Shown: positions 16,576 through 24,635 of the stretch, in pieces | Layout: each line of letters starts with the position of its first letter | Numbering within the stretch: position 1 is the stretch's first letter | DNA from: Candidatus Enterococcus leclercqii | Lineage (GTDB): Bacteria > Bacillota > Bacilli > Lactobacillales > Enterococcaceae | Direction: 5' to 3' | DNA length: 64,000 nucleotides | Assembly: GCF_009933135.1 (NCBI RefSeq) | Contig: NZ_MAEH01000009.1 | Coordinates: forward strand, 310,001 to 374,000 | Translations under genes and position numbers: made by a program | The notes under the pieces: generated by a model | What the model was told of the DNA's origin: nothing | The model's input: the letters and a program-made list of their open reading frames with translations, nothing else | Databases searched by the model: none

Positions 16576-18166
16576 TCCCCGTCCGATAGTTTAGTGGTGA
16601 CAATCCAAAGCGTCGTTTGAATACATAACTGAAATAATTGGGATCTGTGTATCCGACTTTTTGTCCGATAATGTAGCTTTTTTCAGCTGTTTCTAAAAGC
16701 ATGCGTGAAGCGTGGTCTAAACGATAGTCCGTCAGATAGCCGATAAAAGTCGTCCCCGTCTCCTTTTTAAACATCGATGAAAAATAAGAGTTGGAAACAC
16801 CGAGAAAGTGACAGATATCATCTAAAGATAGCGTCTCATCGTTATAGTGGCTACGGACATATTCTTGTGCTTTTAATACCAGTGATTTCGTCGTATGGCT
16901 GCGGGCTGTTTTCAGCTGTTCATACAGCATTCCCGTCGTCTCTAGCAACCAGTTTCGCAATGATACCGGTTCCATTTCCGGCAATCTTGTGTAGAGCTCT
17001 TTGATGTTGTCTGTCAGTGCTTCAGCAGTCAAGTTGTTATTTACCGAGAAGCGATACAAGGCCCCGATAAGTTCTGAGATGACCACCGTGTGTTGAGAAA
17101 AACTCATAGTGGTTTCATTCAAATGCTCCAAGTAAACACTCGCTGCCTGCTCCACTGCTGCTTTTGGGCCAACATGGATCTTTTTCAACAATTCCCCCAA
17201 TTCGCCTTCATTGGAGAGGGTAACATTTTGCATTTCCTGGGGAGCCACCTCATTGATATTCAACACACGAGAGGCGCCGTAAATTGAACGATAGGACACC
17301 GCCATGCGACCACTGCTGTATGAATTTCCCAAATCCAAAATCGTCGTACACACTTGTCCCATTCCAATGGTCACTACTGCATTGAGTTTACGCAGCACAT
17401 AGCGACAAAAGCGGTCGCACTCGTCGGTCAACTCTGGAATGGCTTTTTCATCAGCCAGTTGGGCCAGCATCACAGTTTCTCCCAAATAAGAAAAATAGAC
17501 GCCTTGCCACTTGTCGTCAAAAAAATCGGTGGCTTGCTTTTGCACAGCCGCTGTCAGCAAAAGCGGATTCATTTCGGTAGTCAGTCGGCTCAATGACGTA
17601 TGCAAAACCAAGCAACAGTATAAAGGCCCCTTCAAGGGAATTTGATAGCTAGTCAAAAAGCGCGGGAGATCGGCTTCTTTGACGCGACCTTCCAAAAGAG
17701 TGGCATAAAAGTTCACCTGCATCAGCGGCAATGATTCCTGATAGTATTGCTGTAATGTCTCGATATTACGACTCTCGGCAGCTTCTTTATCCAATTTTAT
17801 TTTTAGCTGCGTGAAGGCCTCTGTCAATTCTACTGAGCTAGCGGGTTTCAATATGTAATCCCCCACTTCCAGACGCAGTGCTTCCTTCACATACTCGAAT
17901 TCATCAAATCCCGAAAAGATCAGCAATTTGGTCGCTGGATAGTCTGCCTTAACCTGTTGAAATAGTTCCAAGCCATTCATATAGGGCATTTTGATATCTG
18001 TCATGATTACATCCGGCTGTTCTTTTTCCACGATGTCCAAAGCTTGAACCCCATTATTGGCAGTACCGATTACGCGAAAACCCAGTGCTTCCCATGCAAC
18101 TTTTTTGGTGATGACTCGTAAGACATCCTCTTCATCATCCACTAAAAGTAATGTGTAGTTACTCAT
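16550..18166 (-). CDS. YesN-type response regulator with AraC DNA-binding domain
   Basis: 538 residues. Residues 3-125 are a receiver domain with the acidic pair DDEED, phosphoacceptor D in IMTDIKMPYMNG, and K in YILKPAS. The middle region is unassigned. The last 105 residues form an AraC-type double helix-turn-helix (LSLDDICHFLGVSNSYFSSMFKKE, then IGQKVGYTDPNYFSYVFKRRFGLSP). It is the first gene of the sensory operon. A cre-like site and an inverted repeat lie 32-72 bases upstream of the start. Its likely targets are mglBAC and its own operon. Confidence 0.92.
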   Translation of the reverse strand: MSNYTLLLVDDEEDVLRVITKKVAWEALGFRVIGTANNGVQALDIVEKEQPDVIMTDIKMPYMNGLELFQQVKADYPATKLLIFSGFDEFEYVKEALRLEVGDYILKPASSVELTEAFTQLKIKLDKEAAESRNIETLQQYYQESLPLMQVNFYATLLEGRVKEADLPRFLTSYQIPLKGPLYCCLVLHTSLSRLTTEMNPLLLTAAVQKQATDFFDDKWQGVYFSYLGETVMLAQLADEKAIPELTDECDRFCRYVLRKLNAVVTIGMGQVCTTILDLGNSYSSGRMAVSYRSIYGASRVLNINEVAPQEMQNVTLSNEGELGELLKKIHVGPKAAVEQAASVYLEHLNETTMSFSQHTVVISELIGALYRFSVNNNLTAEALTDNIKELYTRLPEMEPVSLRNWLLETTGMLYEQLKTARSHTTKSLVLKAQEYVRSHYNDETLSLDDICHFLGVSNSYFSSMFKKETGTTFIGYLTDYRLDHASRMLLETAEKSYIIGQKVGYTDPNYFSYVFKRRFGLSPLNYRTGNVERVGKV

Positions 18167-18197
18167 TTTGTCACCTTCCCACTTTTTTTAGTTTATC

Positions 18198-18238
18198 GTT
18201 GCACATTTTTTTGCAACTATTTTAAGAAGCGCTTTCAT
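18198..18238. promoter_or_regulatory. Inverted repeat and cre-like site before the two-component operon
   Basis: GTTGCA (18198-18203) and TGCAAC (18212-18217) form an inverted repeat. Next to it, on the minus strand, ATGAAAGCGCTTCTTAA (18238-18222) resembles the catabolite-responsive element WTGNAARCGNWWWCAW with one clear deviation near the end. Catabolite repression by CcpA and autoregulation are plausible but not shown. Confidence 0.45.
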
Positions 18239-18298
18239 TATGGACCCTTTTATAAAAAATAGGAAGAGGTCATCTGCCTTTTCTTTGACCACACTAAC

Positions 18299-18335
18299 AA
18301 AAAAGGACCATGGTATGCGCCATAGTCCCCTTTTT
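18299..18335 (-). terminator. Terminator of the mgl operon
   Basis: GGACCATGG and CCATAGTCC pair (one wobble or mismatch) with flanking A and T runs, 20 bases past the mglC stop. It separates the importer operon from the two-component operon downstream on the same strand. Confidence 0.7.
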
Positions 18336-18355
18336 GAACCGTTCAGTTCCAACGG

Positions 18356-20011
18356 CTATTTCTTTTGAACATATTTCAAGCAGTCCAAGGTAACAGCTAC
18401 AAGGATAATGACCCCAGAGAAGACGAACTGCAAGTTCGTATCAATCCCTAAGATAGTCAATGCATAAGTCAGCGCCGTGAAAATCGTGACACCGACAACA
18501 ACACCGGAGATTTTACCAATCCCACCAGTGAAAGAAACGCCCCCTACCACACAGGCTGCGATAGCATTCATTTCCCAACCTTGCCCATAAGCTGCAGAAC
18601 CAGAGCCTACCATGCGGGCACATTCTAACCAAGAACCGAAACCATACAGGATGCCTGCCAAAACAAAGGCGCCGATGGTTACAGCAAACACTGAAATCCC
18701 TGAAACGGCTGCAGCTTCAGGATTCCCCCCGACAGCATACAAGTTTTTACCAAAAGTGGTTTTGTTCCAGATAAACCAGACGATCACGATAGCAGCTACT
18801 GCCCACAAAATGATGGAAGGAAATCCGTTCAATTTTGGAATAATCATATTGGGAATTGCTGGATCAATTGCCCCAAAAGAAACCCCTTTAGTGGCATACG
18901 TCACCAGTCCAAAGATAATCAGCGTATTGGCCATGGTCGAGATGAAAGGATGCATCAAAAACTTCGCGGTAAAGAATCCGGCAATCGTCGTAAAAATTGT
19001 CGATAAGATAATAGTCACCACTAATGCCAAAACCACACGAGCACCCAAAGACATCTTACTGAAGTCGAAGATATGACCGAAAACACCCCCGGTATTGATT
19101 CCTTGGTGCATGATGATAGTCGAAGCAGTCATCCCCATCCCTACCATCCGCCCGATGGACAAGTCGGTCCCCGTCAGTAGAATCAAGCCGGCAACCCCCA
19201 GCGCCAGAAACATTTGCGGTGATGCCTGTTGTAGGATATTCAAGATATTATTATAGGTCAATAAAGGTGTCCCTTTGACAATCGGCGTGATGATTGCCAA
19301 GATAATGAAGACAATAATGATGGCAAAATACAAACCATTACGCAGCAAGAAATCCCGTCGGTTGAAGGTATAGCGATAGTTTTCCCAACGTTGTTCGATG
19401 GTTTCTTTGATGCTGAATTTCGACATTCGTAAGAGGTCTAACAGATGATACTTATGGATAAATGCTTCATGTTCCCGATCTTTAACTCGCTGTTTTTCAG
19501 CTTGGTAATCCATCTTGATGTCAAAGAGACGGTTTTTAAAGACATATTTTTCTTCTTTGATCTCTTGATGATCGGATAGTTTGGCAAGTGCTGCTTCTCG
19601 TTCAGCATTTAATGAACGAATCCGATCTTGGTAATTTTTTTTCGCAATGACTCGTTCCTGTTGAGCACTCTCTTTGACTGGCAGAAAATATTCTTTATCA
19701 AAGTGTTCGTTCAAATAATTCTCTGCTTGGCTGATTAAAGCAGCTACTTGGGGTTTATTCTGTTCTTCAACTTTTTTTGCTGTCTCCAACTGTTGCTTGT
19801 AGTCGGCGATTTGTTGACTCTTTTCCTCTTTTGTCAAGCTGCGGTCTCGTTTAGTCGTCTCAATCAGGCTCAATAATGAAATTACGCGGTCGGTCCCCTC
19901 TAATCGCAGGGCGTTGATCTGATTTTGTAAGCCACCAACATAGTCATCGATAGGTTGACGTAGTTTTAACTCCGCTTCGGCTGTCAGCAGTTTTCCTTTT
20001 TCCGTTGCCAT
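18356..20011 (-). CDS. mglC: Galactose/methyl-galactoside ABC transporter permease with an N-terminal coiled-coil extension
   Basis: 551 residues. The C-terminal 330 residues match MglC/RbsC-type permeases: about eight to ten membrane helices beginning near residue 222, with the family motif LTGTDLSIGRMVGMG and the later GGVSFTGGIGKISGVVVG. The first 190 residues are unusual: hydrophilic, highly charged and rich in Lys, Glu and Gln with heptad-like runs, predicting a long cytoplasmic coiled coil that ordinary MglC (about 336 residues in E. coli) lacks. No known domain was recognised in it. The gene follows mglA after 19 bases. Confidence 0.9.
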   Translation of the reverse strand: MATEKGKLLTAEAELKLRQPIDDYVGGLQNQINALRLEGTDRVISLLSLIETTKRDRSLTKEEKSQQIADYKQQLETAKKVEEQNKPQVAALISQAENYLNEHFDKEYFLPVKESAQQERVIAKKNYQDRIRSLNAEREAALAKLSDHQEIKEEKYVFKNRLFDIKMDYQAEKQRVKDREHEAFIHKYHLLDLLRMSKFSIKETIEQRWENYRYTFNRRDFLLRNGLYFAIIIVFIILAIITPIVKGTPLLTYNNILNILQQASPQMFLALGVAGLILLTGTDLSIGRMVGMGMTASTIIMHQGINTGGVFGHIFDFSKMSLGARVVLALVVTIILSTIFTTIAGFFTAKFLMHPFISTMANTLIIFGLVTYATKGVSFGAIDPAIPNMIIPKLNGFPSIILWAVAAIVIVWFIWNKTTFGKNLYAVGGNPEAAAVSGISVFAVTIGAFVLAGILYGFGSWLECARMVGSGSAAYGQGWEMNAIAACVVGGVSFTGGIGKISGVVVGVTIFTALTYALTILGIDTNLQFVFSGVIILVAVTLDCLKYVQKK

Positions 20012-20030
20012 ACTCTGATATCTCCTTAAA

Positions 20031-21539
20031 TTATAAGTATTTCGCGCTGAGGCGTAACAATTCTTCTTGATTGGTATCGGTGGTATTGACGATACCGGAG
20101 AGTCGGCCGTTTGACATCACGCCAATACGGTTGGTAATCCCCAAAATTTCCGGCATTTCCGAAGAGACCACAATAATCGTCTTTCCTTGTTTGGCCATAT
20201 TGATGATCAATTCATAGATCTCATATTTCGCCCCTACGTCGATCCCCCGCGTTGGTTCATCCATCATGAAAACTTGCGGATTACGCTCCAGCCATTTTCC
20301 GAAAATCACCTTTTGCTGGTTTCCCCCTGACAAGCTGGCGATAGCATCGTGAGGACCCATCGCTTTGGTCCGCATGACTTTAATTTCATTGACCGTCGCT
20401 TTTTCCATCTTCTGGTTGGACAATGCCACTCCGGCTTTGTATTGCGGCAGATTTGCAATTGTCGTATTGAAGACCAAATTCCCTTTTTCAAAAATTCCGT
20501 TGGCTTTACGCTCTTCTGTAATCAAAGCAAATCCGTGTTCCATCGCTTCTTTCGGACTGTTGAAGTTCATCAGTTTTTCGTTGAAATAGACCCGCCCAGC
20601 CGCTCGGGTCCGAATACCAAAAATCGTCTCTAATAGTTCTGTCCGGCCCGCACCCACTAATCCGTACAAGCCGAAAATTTCACCACGGCCGACATCGAAG
20701 GTCACATCTTGAAGTTGCGGTGCAAATTTAGTGGAAAGATGTCTCACAGACAAAATACTCGTTCCCGGTGTATTATCTACCGGTGGAAACCGATTTTCCA
20801 AGGAACGTCCCACCATGGCTGCAATTAATTCATTCATATTGGTATCGTTGGTCGCTTTGGTCGCAACTAATTTCCCGTCTCGCAAAATGGATACTTCGTC
20901 GCAAATTTCAAAAATTTCGTCCATCTTGTGGGAGATGTAGACGATGGAGATGCCTTTTTCTCGCAGCATCCGCATCATATCGAACAATTTTTCCACTTCT
21001 TGCACGGTCAACGAAGAGGTGGGTTCATCTAACACGATAACTTTTGAATTGTAAGAAATCGCCTTAGCAATTTCGCACATCTGGCGCTGAGAAACCGACA
21101 TAGTACGCATTGGTTGCGTCAAGTTGACGGTAATTCCCAGCTTCCGAAACAACTCGGAGGCTTCTTTACGCATTCGTTTTTCATCCACCATCCCTAACGA
21201 ATTAAGGGGATAGCGTCCCAAGAACAAATTGTCGACTACATTGCGTTCTAGGGCTTGGTTCAATTCTTGGTGGACCATTGCAATCCCATTTTCCAGCGCA
21301 TCCTTAGGTCCTGTAAAATTGACTTCTTTATTTTCCAAGAAGACGGTTCCTTCGTCTTTTTGATATGTACCAAAGAGGCACTTCATCATCGTCGACTTAC
21401 CGGCACCGTTTTCTCCCATCAGCCCCATAACCGTTCCCCGCTTTACATCTAGATTGATGCGATCTAACACGCGGTTGCGGCCAAAAGACTTGCTCATTCC
21501 TCGTATCGATAATACGATATCATCTTTGTTTTCTGTCAT
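20031..21539 (-). CDS. mglA: Galactose/methyl-galactoside ABC transporter ATPase (two nucleotide-binding domains)
   Basis: 502 residues from the ATG at 21539, which has AGGAG eight bases upstream; an open frame extends further but lacks a ribosome binding site. Two ABC domains are fused. The first has Walker A GENGAGKST, signature VSQRQM and Walker B VIVLDEPTSSL. The second has a degenerate Walker A (GLVGAGRTE), signature LSGGNQQKV and Walker B FMMDEPTRGID. This is typical of MglA/RbsA. It energises sugar import together with MglC and the lipoprotein MglB. A hairpin at 21751-21782 separates it from mglB and may reduce its expression relative to the binding protein. Confidence 0.93.
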   Translation of the reverse strand: MTENKDDIVLSIRGMSKSFGRNRVLDRINLDVKRGTVMGLMGENGAGKSTMMKCLFGTYQKDEGTVFLENKEVNFTGPKDALENGIAMVHQELNQALERNVVDNLFLGRYPLNSLGMVDEKRMRKEASELFRKLGITVNLTQPMRTMSVSQRQMCEIAKAISYNSKVIVLDEPTSSLTVQEVEKLFDMMRMLREKGISIVYISHKMDEIFEICDEVSILRDGKLVATKATNDTNMNELIAAMVGRSLENRFPPVDNTPGTSILSVRHLSTKFAPQLQDVTFDVGRGEIFGLYGLVGAGRTELLETIFGIRTRAAGRVYFNEKLMNFNSPKEAMEHGFALITEERKANGIFEKGNLVFNTTIANLPQYKAGVALSNQKMEKATVNEIKVMRTKAMGPHDAIASLSGGNQQKVIFGKWLERNPQVFMMDEPTRGIDVGAKYEIYELIINMAKQGKTIIVVSSEMPEILGITNRIGVMSNGRLSGIVNTTDTNQEELLRLSAKYL

Positions 21540-21750
21540 GATGTCTACTCCTGTAAAGAACTTTGAGATAATCCGACTATTGGACTTCTGTCGCTGGCCA
21601 TTCTTTATGGCGATACAGGCGGCGTAAGTTTGGTGGTCGGTAGCTATATTCGACTGATGCATCTAGCCCACCAAATCAGGTGAGACTGCGGCTAAATGGC
21701 TAGCTCTTTGACTTTTCTAATCAGCTGTTACCAGATGTTTCCTTAAAATT

Positions 21751-21782
21751 GGGGCTGCAACAGCTTTTTTGTCGCAACCCCG
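21751..21782. terminator. Intra-operon hairpin between mglB and mglA
   Basis: GGGGCTGC and GCAACCCC (7 of 8 paired) enclose about 15 bases, just after the mglB stop. No strong T run follows on the minus strand. It may act as a partial terminator or mRNA stabiliser, giving more binding protein than ATPase and permease, as in other binding-protein-dependent systems. The 260-base mglB-mglA gap holds no gene. Confidence 0.5.
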
Positions 21783-21798
21783 AATCCCCTTATTGATC

Positions 21799-23097
21799 TT
21801 ATTGGTTAAGAATAGAGGTGTAAGAAGCGCCGTTATCTGTTTTAACCATGTTGATTGCAAAGGCATCGTACTCACTTGGGTTGCCCAAACGGTTGGTGAT
21901 ATTAGATTCTGTTTGACCGTCACCAGCGATATATTCCACTTTTAAGTTCAGCAGATCATCATAAGCTTCCAACAGGGGTTGGTAGGTAGAACCTAAGAAA
22001 TTGTCGGAAGAGTTGTAGATATTCAACCAAACTTTCTTTTCAGGCGATTTAGTTTTGTCCAATTGATGAGAAACTGGTTCGTAAACTTTAGTAGAATCGG
22101 TGAAATCTTTGTAGTTGTCAGCAGTAACAGCGACATTCAACGCGTAGTATGAACGTTGATCGGCATTGTAAGTGTACACATCTGAACTCAACACATTGCC
22201 CGCTTCGTCTTTGGTACCGATACCGGTATCAATATCGACACCGTCCAAAGCATTACGCAATACCCGCAGTGTCAAGTAAGCTTGAACGTCTGCGTGTTGG
22301 CTGATAGTTCCACCATAACCTTCTCCAATGGCTGCCACAGCATCACTGTTAGCATCGTAGCCAAATGTCGGTACTTTGTTGTCTTTAGACCAAGAGTTAA
22401 AGATGGACATCCCCATCCCATCATTGTTGGAAGCGATCACATCAATCTGCTCAGCAAAAGATGATGCCCAAGTCCCGATAGCATTACCGGCAGTCGCTGC
22501 ATCCCAAGTAGCACCAGAGTTATTTTTCATTTCCTGTGAAGCCAGTTCGCGGATCTTATAGGATTTCCCGTTAACTTCTAGAGTACCATCTTGTACAACT
22601 TTGGATTTGCCATCCACATTCGTCCCAATCGGTTCGCTATTCACACTGCCACCTTGATCTACACCTGTGCCCAATGCTTTACGCACCCCTCTGGTACGAG
22701 CGATAGAGTCGTTATGACCTACGTCACCGATAGCTAATACATAACCGATGACCCCGTCACCGTTGCGATCGATCTTATCGATATTTTTTTCGATATAGTC
22801 TTTGATCATTGTTCCTTGTACTTCTGCCCCCTGGGAAGCATCAAATCCGACATAGTAAGTATCTTTATTAAAATTAAGAGCAGTCATATCCAGTTCACCA
22901 GTAGAGGAGTTGGAAGGCTGGCGGTTGAACCAAACCAGTGGCTTGTCCTTGTTGGCAACTTTTGAAGCGGCTGCATCGCCACCACCTTTTGAAGCATCCG
23001 TCCCACCTTCAGAACCGGAACTGCAGGCTGTTAGACTGACCGTCAACCCCAAAGCTAAAGCCAAAGCAGCAAACGCATTTCTCTTTTTCATATTCAT
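21799..23097 (-). CDS. mglB: Circularly permuted galactose-binding lipoprotein MglB
   Basis: 432 residues. Signal peptide with lipobox LTAC (Cys 25), then a Gly/Ser/Ala linker to about residue 50. The domain order is unusual. Residues 53-62 (PLVWFNRQPS) correspond to about residue 110 of E. coli MglB; the chain then follows the normal order: YYVGFDASQGAEVQG, calcium loop DRNGDGVIG, GHNDSIARTR, SNNDGMG and the last strands. The segment that normally starts the domain appears at the C-terminus (354-432: VWLNIYNSSDNFLGS, EYIAGDGQTESN, DAFAINMVKTD). Sugar-contact residues D and F are in that C-terminal part. The protein thus looks circularly permuted but complete. It starts the mglBAC operon; GAGAGG precedes the ATG, with an in-frame ATG six bases on. 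Confidence 0.9.
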   Translation of the reverse strand: MNMKKRNAFAALALALGLTVSLTACSSGSEGGTDASKGGGDAAASKVANKDKPLVWFNRQPSNSSTGELDMTALNFNKDTYYVGFDASQGAEVQGTMIKDYIEKNIDKIDRNGDGVIGYVLAIGDVGHNDSIARTRGVRKALGTGVDQGGSVNSEPIGTNVDGKSKVVQDGTLEVNGKSYKIRELASQEMKNNSGATWDAATAGNAIGTWASSFAEQIDVIASNNDGMGMSIFNSWSKDNKVPTFGYDANSDAVAAIGEGYGGTISQHADVQAYLTLRVLRNALDGVDIDTGIGTKDEAGNVLSSDVYTYNADQRSYYALNVAVTADNYKDFTDSTKVYEPVSHQLDKTKSPEKKVWLNIYNSSDNFLGSTYQPLLEAYDDLLNLKVEYIAGDGQTESNITNRLGNPSEYDAFAINMVKTDNGASYTSILNQ

Positions 23098-23112
23098 TTT
23101 TTCCTCTCTTTC

Positions 23113-23147
23113 AGCGCATTGTATGCGCTTTATTTATTGTCAGTATA
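23113..23147 (-). promoter_or_regulatory. mgl promoter -10 and palindromic operator
   Basis: On the minus strand TATACT (23147-23142) is a likely -10. Downstream of it lies AGCGCATACAATGCGCT (23129-23113), a perfect 7-3-7 inverted repeat in the leader just before the mglB ribosome binding site. It may bind a repressor or form an mRNA stem. The response regulator site is not recognisable. Confidence 0.5.
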
Positions 23148-23408
23148 GCGATTGCGGAAATAGTTAAACATAGAATTTTTTTCGCTAATGATTGAAATTT
23201 TTATGGTCTATCATATTTTTCATCAAAAAAACGCTTTGAACTCCCGATAAATTCCTCATTCTCACCACCTTTGTGTAAAATTTTATTTTGTTCATTACCC
23301 TGCATTTTTTTGCGGCACAAATATTCGCTTTTTTCTCAGATTCATAGTAAAATCGCAGTAACTTATCAAAAGTAAGTGATTTTCCAATAAAGAAGGAGGA
23401 AATCGACA

Positions 23409-24431
23409 ATGAAAAATATCGGTTTTTTGAGTTTTGGTCATTGGATGGATCAGAGCTCATTAGTCAAAACTGCCGAAGAAGCGTATCTGCAATCCATTGA
23501 CTTGGCGGTTGAAGCTGAAAAGTTGGGGATTGACGGCGCTTGGTTCCGGGTACATCACTTTGCCCCTCAGATTGGATCACCATTTCCACTGATGGCAGCT
23601 ATCGGTGCCAAAACGAGCAAGATTGAAATCGGTACCGGCTTAATCGACATGCGCTATGAAAATCCTTATATGATGGCAGAAAATGCCGGTTTGACGGATA
23701 TAATCACTCAAGGACGCGTGCAATTGGGCGTGGGCCGTGGGTCACCGGAACAAGTGTTAGACGGCTGGAAGTATTTCGGCTATGACTACAGCGAAGAAGA
23801 AATCAAAGAAGTTACCCGAGAACGGACGCTGGAATTCATGGACCTTTTGCAAGGCAAGCGCTTTGCTGAACCAAATCCGATGCCGATGTTCCCACAAGCT
23901 CCTGGTAAACTACGCATCGAACCTTATTCAGAAGGTCTAAAACAACGAATCTGGTGGGGTGCCGGTTCACAAGAAACTGCCATCTGGGCAGCTAAACACG
24001 GCATGAACTTGCAATCCTCAACCTTGGTGAATAACGAATCCAATGAACCTTTCCACATCCAACAAGCAAAACAATTGCGAGCCTTCAAACAGGCTTGGAA
24101 AGAAGCCGGTCACGACTTCGAACCCCGGACACTGGTTACTCGTTCGATTCAACCCATCACCACTGATTTTGACCGTCGTTTGTTTGGCGGCGATGACGAT
24201 TCCAAATACGACCAAGTAGGTTTCTTGGCTTATCACCGCAATCCGACGATTTTCGGTCGTACTTTTGCCGGCGAACCGGATCAATTGGTGAAAGAATTGG
24301 CACAAGATGAAGCATTGAAAGAAGCCGACACGGTTTTAATCACGATTCCTAACACATTGGGAGTAGATTATAACGTGCATCTGATGGAAACCTTTATCAA
24401 AGACGTAGCTCCAGGTTTAGGCTGGCGCTGA
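23409..24431 (+). CDS. LLM-class flavin-dependent oxidoreductase
   Basis: 340 residues behind AAGGAGGAAATCGACA. It has the bacterial-luciferase-like fold signature: LAVEAEKLGIDGAWFRVHHF near the start, ASKIEIGTG-like strand (SKIEIGTGLIDMRYENP) and RVQLGVGRGSPEQVLDGW. Members use FMN or F420 and oxidise small organic substrates; in Firmicutes they usually use FMN. The substrate cannot be read from sequence. It is a single-gene unit, diverging from mglB and closed by a strong terminator. The upstream 300-base divergent region also serves mglB. Confidence 0.88.
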   Translation: MKNIGFLSFGHWMDQSSLVKTAEEAYLQSIDLAVEAEKLGIDGAWFRVHHFAPQIGSPFPLMAAIGAKTSKIEIGTGLIDMRYENPYMMAENAGLTDIITQGRVQLGVGRGSPEQVLDGWKYFGYDYSEEEIKEVTRERTLEFMDLLQGKRFAEPNPMPMFPQAPGKLRIEPYSEGLKQRIWWGAGSQETAIWAAKHGMNLQSSTLVNNESNEPFHIQQAKQLRAFKQAWKEAGHDFEPRTLVTRSIQPITTDFDRRLFGGDDDSKYDQVGFLAYHRNPTIFGRTFAGEPDQLVKELAQDEALKEADTVLITIPNTLGVDYNVHLMETFIKDVAPGLGWR

Positions 24432-24499
24432 TTACAACTCCGTATTCGGAGAACTTCCCCGAAACAGCAAAAGCAATGAAAGCTTCAAATTAATAAAAC

Positions 24500-24566
24500 T
24501 GCCGACAGTCGTGCACTCACAGCGTCAAGCTTTTGATTCTGTGAGCCGCTTTCTGCCGGCATTTTT
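24500..24566 (+). terminator. Rho-independent terminator of the LLM gene
   Basis: A two-part stem: outer TGCCG-CAG / CTG-CGGCA and inner CTCACAG / CTGTGAG, followed by TTTTT. It closes the flavin oxidoreductase gene. Confidence 0.75.
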
Positions 24567-24582
24567 GGTGCAAAAAGTACGA

Positions 24583-24632
24583 AAAAAAAGCAGCGACACC
24601 GTCTATAACAAGACGATGTCACTGCTTTTTTA
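24583..24632. terminator. Bidirectional terminator
   Basis: A long stem of about 20 bp (AAAAGCAG-GACA-CGTCT / AGACG-TGTC-CTGCTTTT) with A and T tracts on both sides, placed between convergent genes. It ends the minus-strand ABC exporter operon. Confidence 0.82.
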
Positions 24633-24635
24633 TAA

